This document shows, in pieces, positions 22,665-27,362 of a DNA stretch of 27,362 bases. The stretch spans positions 1 through 27,362 of the forward strand of contig CABRWN010000008.1 in assembly GCA_902474645.1 (NCBI GenBank). The letters are read 5' to 3'. The notes under the pieces were generated by a model. The model searched no databases. It was not told where the DNA came from and saw only the letters and a program-made list of their open reading frames with translations. Numbering within the stretch: position 1 is the first letter of the stretch; every line of letters begins with the position of its first letter. The position numbers and the translations under genes are program-made. The stretch comes from an uncultured Collinsella sp. Lineage in GTDB: Bacteria; Actinomycetota; Coriobacteriia; Coriobacteriales; Coriobacteriaceae.

Positions 22665-24332
22665 TTAGAACAGGCCGGTGATGTTGCCGTCTTTGTCGAC
22701 GTCGATGTTTTCGGCCGCGGGCACCTTGGGCAGACCCGGCATGGTCAGAACACTGCCGGTCAGCGCGACCACAAAGTGGGCGCCGGCAGAAACCTTGAGC
22801 TCGCGCACCGTGATGCGGAAATTCTCGGGAGCGCCCAGGGCCTTGGCGTTGTCGCTAAAGCTGTACTGCGTCTTGGCCACGCACACCGGCAGGCTGCCAA
22901 AGCCGTTCTCGCGCAGCTCGGCGAGCTGGCGCTTGGCAGCCGGCGTAAAGTCGACGCCGTCGGCGCGGTAGACCTTGGTGGCAACGGCCTCGAGGGCATC
23001 GGCGACATCAGCGCCGTCCTCATAGGCAAACTTGAGCTCGCTCGGCTGCTCAATCAGACGCATGACCTCATCGGCAAGCTCGAGCGCGCCCTCGCCGCCC
23101 TTGGCCCAGACCTCGGAAAGCTTAACGTTGACGCCGAGCTTCTGGCACTCGGACTCGATGAGCGCAAGCTCGGCCTCGGTGTCCGTCGGGAAGCGGTTGA
23201 TGGCGACCACGCAGGGCAGACCATATACGTTCTGGATGTTGTCGACGTGACGCAGCAGGTTGGGCATGCCAGCCTTGAGTGCCTCGAGGTTCTCCTCGTT
23301 GAGATCGGCCTTGGCGACGCCACCGTTGTACTTCAACGCACGAGCGGTCGCGACGATCACGACGGCGCCGGGACGAACGCCCGTCATGCGGCACTTGATG
23401 TCGAGGAACTTCTCGGCACCCAGATCGGCACCGAAGCCGGCCTCGGTAATGGCAACATCGCCAAAGCGCATCGCCATACGCGTGGCCATGATAGAGTTGC
23501 AGCCGTGGGCAATGTTGGCGAAGGGACCGCCGTGGACAAACGCGGGCGTGCCCTCGAGCGTTTGCACCAAGTTGGGCTTGAGCGCGTCCTTAAGCAACGC
23601 GGCCATGGCACCCTGGGCCTTGAGGTCGCGGGCACGGACGGGCTCGCCGGCAAAGTTATAGCCGACGACAATCTCACCCAAGCGTTCCTTGAGGTCGCTG
23701 ATGCTCGTAGACAGGCACAGGATTGCCATGACCTCGGAGGCGACGGTGATATCGAAGCCGTCCTCGCGCGGCACGCCCTGGGCCTTACCGCCAATGCCGT
23801 CGATGACGTGGCGCAGCTGACGGTCGTTCATATCGACGACGCGCTTCCAAGTGATGCGCTTAACGTCAATACCGAGCTGATTGCCCTGCTGGATGTGGTT
23901 ATCAAGCATGGCGGCCAGCAGGTTATTGGCGGCACCGATAGCGTGGAAGTCGCCGGTAAAGTGCAGGTTGATATCCTCCATGGGGATGACCTGAGCCCAG
24001 CCGCCGCCGGCAGCACCGCCCTTAACGCCAAAGACGGGGCCGAGCGAAGGCTCGCGCAGGGCAACAGCACTCTTGACGCCGCGACGACGCAGGCCGTCGG
24101 CCAGACCGATGGTCGTGGTGGTCTTGCCCTCGCCCGCGGGCGTTGGGTTGATAGCGGTCACGAGGACGAGCTTGGCCTGGTGATCGGTCGGCTCGTTGAG
24201 CAGTGAATAGTCGACCTTAGCCTTGTCGAAGCCGTACGGAATAAGGTGCTTAACGTCGACGCCGGCGTTCTTGGCCACCTCGGTAATAGGCAGTGGCGTG
24301 ACAGAACGTGCGATTTCGATGTCAGTAGGCAT
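22665..24332 (-). CDS. fhs: Formate-tetrahydrofolate ligase
   Basis: A 555-residue cytoplasmic enzyme (EC 6.3.4.3) that joins formate to THF with ATP to give 10-formyl-THF. Length is normal for the family. The P-loop TPAGEGKTTTT (64-74) is followed by the signature EPSLGPVFGVKGGAAGGG and DINLHFTGDFHAIG. The MPTDIEIARSVTPLPI start is typical. The ATG at 24332 has AAAGGA 7 bases upstream; an upstream in-frame extension of 25 residues has no such site. The gene is monocistronic, with its own terminator. Together with FchA and FolD from this window it completes the route formate to methylene-THF, used in reverse for purine synthesis or in acetogen-like carbon flow. Gene order separates it from fchA-folD by about 10 kb. 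Confidence 0.97.
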   Translation of the reverse strand: MPTDIEIARSVTPLPITEVAKNAGVDVKHLIPYGFDKAKVDYSLLNEPTDHQAKLVLVTAINPTPAGEGKTTTTIGLADGLRRRGVKSAVALREPSLGPVFGVKGGAAGGGWAQVIPMEDINLHFTGDFHAIGAANNLLAAMLDNHIQQGNQLGIDVKRITWKRVVDMNDRQLRHVIDGIGGKAQGVPREDGFDITVASEVMAILCLSTSISDLKERLGEIVVGYNFAGEPVRARDLKAQGAMAALLKDALKPNLVQTLEGTPAFVHGGPFANIAHGCNSIMATRMAMRFGDVAITEAGFGADLGAEKFLDIKCRMTGVRPGAVVIVATARALKYNGGVAKADLNEENLEALKAGMPNLLRHVDNIQNVYGLPCVVAINRFPTDTEAELALIESECQKLGVNVKLSEVWAKGGEGALELADEVMRLIEQPSELKFAYEDGADVADALEAVATKVYRADGVDFTPAAKRQLAELRENGFGSLPVCVAKTQYSFSDNAKALGAPENFRITVRELKVSAGAHFVVALTGSVLTMPGLPKVPAAENIDVDKDGNITGLF

Positions 24333-24476
24333 GGGCGGTCCTTTCGTTACCGAATGAGAAAAAGACCAATTCAGCATAGCACGAGCGCGCAATAGTAAAA
24401 CGCCCATAACCGATGAACGGCGATATGTTTACCCGATGCCCAGCGATAGTCCAACAGCCCGCCAAAACAAAGCGCC

Positions 24477-25544
24477 CTAAACGGTAGGTTCAATCCCCAG
24501 GTGCTCAAAGGTGCGAAGGGTTGCCTGACGGCCCTGCGGCGTACGAATCATCAACCCGCACTGCAGCAAATAGGGCTCATAGACATCCTCGAGCGTGCCC
24601 GGGTCCTCGCCCACCGCGCTGGCAAGGGTCGTAAGTCCCACGGCACGACCGGAGAACGTCTTAGCGAGCGTCTCCAAAATGCGAATATCCATCCAGTCCA
24701 GACCGAGCTCATCGATCTCGAAGAACTCAAGCGCTTGGCGACAGATATCGAGCTCGATGGGACCGTTGCCGCGCACCTGTGCGTAATCGCGCACGCGCTT
24801 GAGCAGACGGTTGGCAAGACGTGGCGTGCCGCGCGAACGCGAGCCGATCTCGAGTGCACTGGGATGGTCGATCGTCACGCCCAGGATAGTCGCCGAGCGC
24901 GTCACAATCTGCGCGAGCTCCTCGACCGTGTAGTAATCCAAGCGATATGAAATGCCAAAGCGGTCGCGCAACGGGCCGGTCAACATGCCTGAGCGGGTCG
25001 TTGCCGCTACCAGCGTAAACTTGGGAATATCCAGGCGAATCGAGCGCGCCGCCGGACCCTTGCCAATCACGATATCGAGGGCAAAGTCCTCCATCGCGGG
25101 GTACAGGACCTCCTCGACCGAACGGTTGAGGCGGTGGATCTCGTCGATAAACAGCACATCACCCGGCTGCAAGTTAGTAAGGATGGCCGCAAGGTCGCCC
25201 GTGCGCGCGATGGCAGGGCCACTCGTGGTCTTGATCTGAGCGCCCAGCTCGTTGGCGATAACGGTGGCCAGCGTGGTCTTGCCCAGGCCCGGAGGACCCG
25301 AGAAAATCACGTGGTCGAGCGTCTCGCCACGGCTCTGCGCCGCTTCGATCAACACGCGCAGGCTCTGCTTGATGTGCTCCTGGCCACAGTAATCGTCCAG
25401 GCGCTGGGGGCGCAAAGTGCGGTCGACATCGAGGTCCTCGGCCGTCAGCTCCGAGCCCACCATGCGCTCGCCGTGCGCCATGGATGCCGCCGGCGAGTTG
25501 CCGGGCGTCGCCCACAGGTCCTGAGAGTCATCGGCTTCCCACAT
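24477..25544 (-). CDS. ruvB: Holliday junction branch migration ATPase RuvB
   Basis: A 355-residue hexameric AAA+ motor that drives branch migration of Holliday junctions together with RuvA. The Walker A motif GPPGLGKT is at 83-90 and Walker B LFIDEIHRL at 131-139. Sensor and RuvB motifs TTRSGMLTGPLRDRFG and the C-terminal winged-helix segment (GLDWMDIRILETL) are intact. The first 45 residues are an acidic extension before the usual RTLRPQRLDDYCGQ. The ATG at 25544 overlaps the ruvA TGA by one base (TGATG); a GTG at 25547 is an alternative. The order ruvC-ruvA-ruvB with overlapping junctions marks one operon with translational coupling. LexA control through the operator before ruvC is likely. 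Confidence 0.97.
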   Translation of the reverse strand: MWEADDSQDLWATPGNSPAASMAHGERMVGSELTAEDLDVDRTLRPQRLDDYCGQEHIKQSLRVLIEAAQSRGETLDHVIFSGPPGLGKTTLATVIANELGAQIKTTSGPAIARTGDLAAILTNLQPGDVLFIDEIHRLNRSVEEVLYPAMEDFALDIVIGKGPAARSIRLDIPKFTLVAATTRSGMLTGPLRDRFGISYRLDYYTVEELAQIVTRSATILGVTIDHPSALEIGSRSRGTPRLANRLLKRVRDYAQVRGNGPIELDICRQALEFFEIDELGLDWMDIRILETLAKTFSGRAVGLTTLASAVGEDPGTLEDVYEPYLLQCGLMIRTPQGRQATLRTFEHLGIEPTV

Positions 25545-26164
25545 CACGCATCCATTCCGAGTCGCTTAAGCGCCGCGCCGAGCAGATCCTCGACACGCAT
25601 ATTCTGCCCATCATACCCGCTCAGGGCAACATCGGTCTCCTGCGGGCTAAAGCCCATGGAAAGGAGCGCCGCGCGGGCATCATCGATCGCCGAGGGAGCG
25701 GCAGCGGGCACGGGCATCGCAACCTGTCCGGGAATCACATCGACCGGCACAAAGCCCTTATCCTTGGCAAAGGTGCTCTTGAGCTCCAGGATCAGGCGCT
25801 GAGCTGTCTTTTTGCCCACACCGGGTACCTTGGCCATGCCCTTGTCGTCCTCGGCCATCACCAGCGAATACAGCTGCCCCACGGTATAGGTGGAAAGCAC
25901 GGCGAGCGCCAAGCGCGGGCCAACGCCCGAGACGGACACGAGCCGGTCGAACATCGTGCGCTCATCCTTTGAGGAAAAACCGAAAAGTGTCATGGCGTCC
26001 TCGCGCACCTGCATACGCGTGTAGAGGCGGACCTCGCCGCCGGGCGTCGGCAACGTGGCCGCAGTGCTGCCCGAGATGCCGAGCTCAAAGCCAACGCCCG
26101 ACACATCGACGACAGCAGAGCTCATCGTGGCCTCGACAAGCGTTCCGTGGAGCTGGGAAATCAT
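25544..26164 (-). CDS. ruvA: Holliday junction DNA helicase subunit RuvA
   Basis: A 206-residue protein that binds four-way junctions as a tetramer and loads RuvB. Domain I is the N-terminal OB fold (MISQLHGTLVEATMSSAVVD). Domain II has two helix-hairpin-helix motifs, VSGVGPRLALAVLS (about 79-92) and KVPGVGKKTAQRLILEL (about 111-127). Domain III (from about 160: DDARAALLSMGFSPQETDVAL) is the RuvB-contacting three-helix bundle. All three are complete. The ATG overlaps the ruvC stop by one base, and the stop overlaps the start of ruvB, so translation is coupled through the operon. Confidence 0.97.
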   Translation of the reverse strand: MISQLHGTLVEATMSSAVVDVSGVGFELGISGSTAATLPTPGGEVRLYTRMQVREDAMTLFGFSSKDERTMFDRLVSVSGVGPRLALAVLSTYTVGQLYSLVMAEDDKGMAKVPGVGKKTAQRLILELKSTFAKDKGFVPVDVIPGQVAMPVPAAAPSAIDDARAALLSMGFSPQETDVALSGYDGQNMRVEDLLGAALKRLGMDA

Positions 26165-26685
26165 CAGTATCCGGTTCCTCTCTGTTGATAGAACTCGCCA
26201 CCGGTAAGGGCGCGGGTGCGGCTGAGGTTTACGTGGCAGATGGCGCAGGCCAGGGCATCGGCGGCATGGTCGGGATGCGGGTCGTGGTCGAGCTGCGTTA
26301 GCGTGCGTACCATGTAGGCGACCTGCCGCTTGTCAGCGGCGCCGGTGCCCACCACAGCCTGTTTGATCTGCATGGGCGTATACTCGCCAATCTCGAGCGC
26401 GCACTCCGAAAGCGCCACAAGCGCAGCACCGCGGGCATGCGCCGTGGGGATGGCCGAACGAACGTTGGCGCCAAAGTAGATGCTCTCGACAGCAGCCGTG
26501 TCGGGTCGATAACGCTCGACGACATCCTTAAGGTCACGGGCGATATGCGACAGGCGCACCGCGAGCGGGCTGCCCGCGCTGGTCTCGATGCAACCGTAGG
26601 CACGGCAGCGAACCTCGCCACGCCGCTCCTCGATAATCCCCCAACCCGTATGAGCCAAACCGGGGTCAATGCCCAAGATTACCAA
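26164..26685 (-). CDS. ruvC: Crossover junction endodeoxyribonuclease RuvC
   Basis: A 173-residue dimeric resolvase that cuts Holliday junctions. The acidic catalytic set is present: Asp7 in GIDPG, Glu67 in VESIYFG, and Asp139/Asp143 in HPDHAADALA. The start is a TTG at 26685 (MVILGIDPGLAHTG) with GGGAGG 6 bases upstream. An in-frame TTG further upstream would place extra residues over the ribosome-binding site and is unlikely. A non-ATG start on the first gene of the operon may lower expression. A LexA-type operator and promoter lie about 55-70 bases upstream. It is the first gene of ruvCAB. Confidence 0.95.
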   Translation of the reverse strand: MVILGIDPGLAHTGWGIIEERRGEVRCRAYGCIETSAGSPLAVRLSHIARDLKDVVERYRPDTAAVESIYFGANVRSAIPTAHARGAALVALSECALEIGEYTPMQIKQAVVGTGAADKRQVAYMVRTLTQLDHDPHPDHAADALACAICHVNLSRTRALTGGEFYQQRGTGY

Positions 26686-26740
26686 GCCGACCTCCCCTCG
26701 CCACAAGCACAGCGCAAGACAAGGCCCCGCGCATCATTCA

Positions 26741-26754
26741 CGAACGTCTGTTCT
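26741..26754 (-). promoter_or_regulatory. LexA-like SOS box in the ruvC promoter
   Basis: CGAACGTCTGTTCT has the GAAC-N4-GTTC dyad of the Gram-positive LexA operator (CGAACRNRYGTTYG), with two departures. It lies 56 bases before the ruvC start, directly beside a TATTCT -10-like hexamer (minus strand, 26760-26755), so bound LexA would cover the transcript start. Confidence 0.7.
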
Positions 26755-26821
26755 AGAATAACACAACAGCGACCGTATCTAGCAAGCAAGGTTGAACCAT
26801 AGGTTGAGCATAAGTCAGCGA

Positions 26822-26920
26822 GCGAGTCCCTGCCGTGGCAAGGTGTCGCGAAAGAGGAGCGCCGCGTACTTCTGTACGCAAGCGACGGTTTGAGCGGCAG
26901 ATTGCCCGGCAGGGGCTCGC
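26822..26920. other. 99-bp structured palindromic element before ruvC, class unknown
   Basis: GCGAGTCCCTGCCG (26822-26835) pairs with 26907-26920 at 13 of 14 positions (14 of 14 counting G-U in the plus-strand RNA). Nested inside are GTCGC/GCGAC (26845-26849 with 26882-26886) and a perfect GCGTAC-TTCT-GTACGC hairpin (26864-26879). No convincing gene covers it. It could be a structured RNA, a dispersed palindromic repeat or the 3' region of the preceding leftward gene. Confidence 0.6.
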
Positions 26921-26933
26921 GCAGCGTCGACTC

Positions 26934-26961
26934 GTTACGCGGTTTGGTAAAACCGCGTAAC
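26934..26961. other. Perfect 12-bp hairpin after the partial terminal gene
   Basis: GTTACGCGGTTT (26934-26945) and its exact complement (26950-26961) flank a 4-base loop, 18 bases beyond the stop at 26980. Neither side has a T-run, so it is not a standard intrinsic terminator; it may still stabilise the mRNA end. Confidence 0.6.
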
Positions 26962-26979
26962 CTTGGCCCTATCCCATAG

Positions 26980-27362
26980 TTAGTTCTGCGAGAAAAAGGG
27001 GAACTGCCTCGGATCCACCGGCGGATGCGGCATCGGGCCACCCTGGGGACTGCCTTGCGAGCCGCCCTGACCGCCCATCATCTTATCGATGGCGTCCTGA
27101 ACCTCGCCCTCGAACTTTTTCATTCCCTCGTGCAAACGACGCTGACCGTCCTCAGAGCGCAGCTCCTCCATTTGCTCGGGCGAAATACCCAGTAGCTCGC
27201 CCAGCACGCCCATCATCTCGTTTCGCACGCGCTCGCTCGTATCCTCGTCAGCAAAACGGCGCACCTCGGCGCGCGCCAGCGAATCGACCGTCATACGCTC
27301 CTTGCCGTTAAGCCCCAGGTCGGACCACGCGAGCATATACGGCCAGGCGCGCTCGACAAACG
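26980..27362 (-). CDS. C-terminal part of an unrecognised cytoplasmic protein
   Basis: The frame is open to the window edge, reading FVERAWPYMLAWSDLG at the cut. The ATG at 27336 is therefore probably internal. The visible 126 residues are helical and charged (SLARAEVRRFADEDTSERVR, then MMGVLGELLGISPEQMEEL), ending in a Gly/Gln/Pro-rich tail QFPFFSQN. I do not recognise the family, and there are no membrane segments. It is on the same strand as ruvCAB but separated by about 300 bases with hairpins and a new promoter, so it is not likely part of that operon. Confidence 0.6.
   Translation of the reverse strand, partial: FVERAWPYMLAWSDLGLNGKERMTVDSLARAEVRRFADEDTSERVRNEMMGVLGELLGISPEQMEELRSEDGQRRLHEGMKKFEGEVQDAIDKMMGGQGGSQGSPQGGPMPHPPVDPRQFPFFSQN

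Noticed and set aside
26934..26961. Standard intrinsic terminator
   Set aside because: The stem is perfect, but neither strand has a following T-run.

Overview
The window is GC-rich, gene-dense bacterial chromosome. Gene content suggests a Gram-positive gut Coriobacteriia (Actinomycetota), most likely Collinsella or a near relative. This rests on a fermentative one-carbon set (fhs, fchA, folD), class III fructose-1,6-bisphosphatase, a C69 dipeptidase, secreted and wall-spanning proteins with Ser/Lys/Asp-rich linkers, a Tat-exported phospholipase and a ruvCAB operon. Genus is inferred from general resemblance; no rRNA is present. I saw no tRNA, rRNA, intact transposase, prophage or CRISPR array.

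Layout. 1-1574 (+): the end of fructose-bisphosphatase and two tandem GtrA-type membrane proteins. 1575-2156: a convergent intergenic stretch with inward-facing terminators at both ends and a very regular array of fourteen 14-bp motifs in alternating orientation (period about 62 bp). 2157-7134 (-): a promoter, a cobalamin-type riboswitch, a 1272-residue surface protein with four DUF4430 (transcobalamin-C-like) modules, a beta-propeller and an InlB repeat, then a smaller membrane-anchored DUF4430 protein. 7211-9399 (-): an AarF/UbiB-like kinase and a small helical protein. 9499-11022 (-): a C69 dipeptidase, preceded by a 230-bp MITE-like element with 31-bp inverted termini. 11389-12879 (-): fchA-folD, with fchA frameshifted and FolD missing the cyclohydrolase lysine.

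12880-13341 holds short repeats and an orphan terminator. Then come a lipoprotein (+), a Tat-exported PI-PLC-like phospholipase (+), a small PH-like protein (-), an orphan DUF1016/YhcG-type nuclease (+), a zinc-ribbon protein (-), a cation diffusion facilitator (+), a single-pass membrane protein with a PASTA-like module and a 7-residue repeat (-), formate-THF ligase (-) and ruvC-ruvA-ruvB (-) with a LexA-like operator. A strongly palindromic element and a partial unrecognised gene close the window.

How the genes fit together. Fhs, FchA and FolD together interconvert formate and methylene-THF. The FolD substitutions suggest FchA supplies the cyclohydrolase step, so the frameshift in fchA matters. 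The riboswitch links the DUF4430 surface proteins to corrinoid status and suggests a surface cobalamin-capture system. The strongest candidates for something undescribed are the alternating array (1677-2091), the MITE-like element (11122-11351) and the riboswitch-controlled DUF4430 locus.
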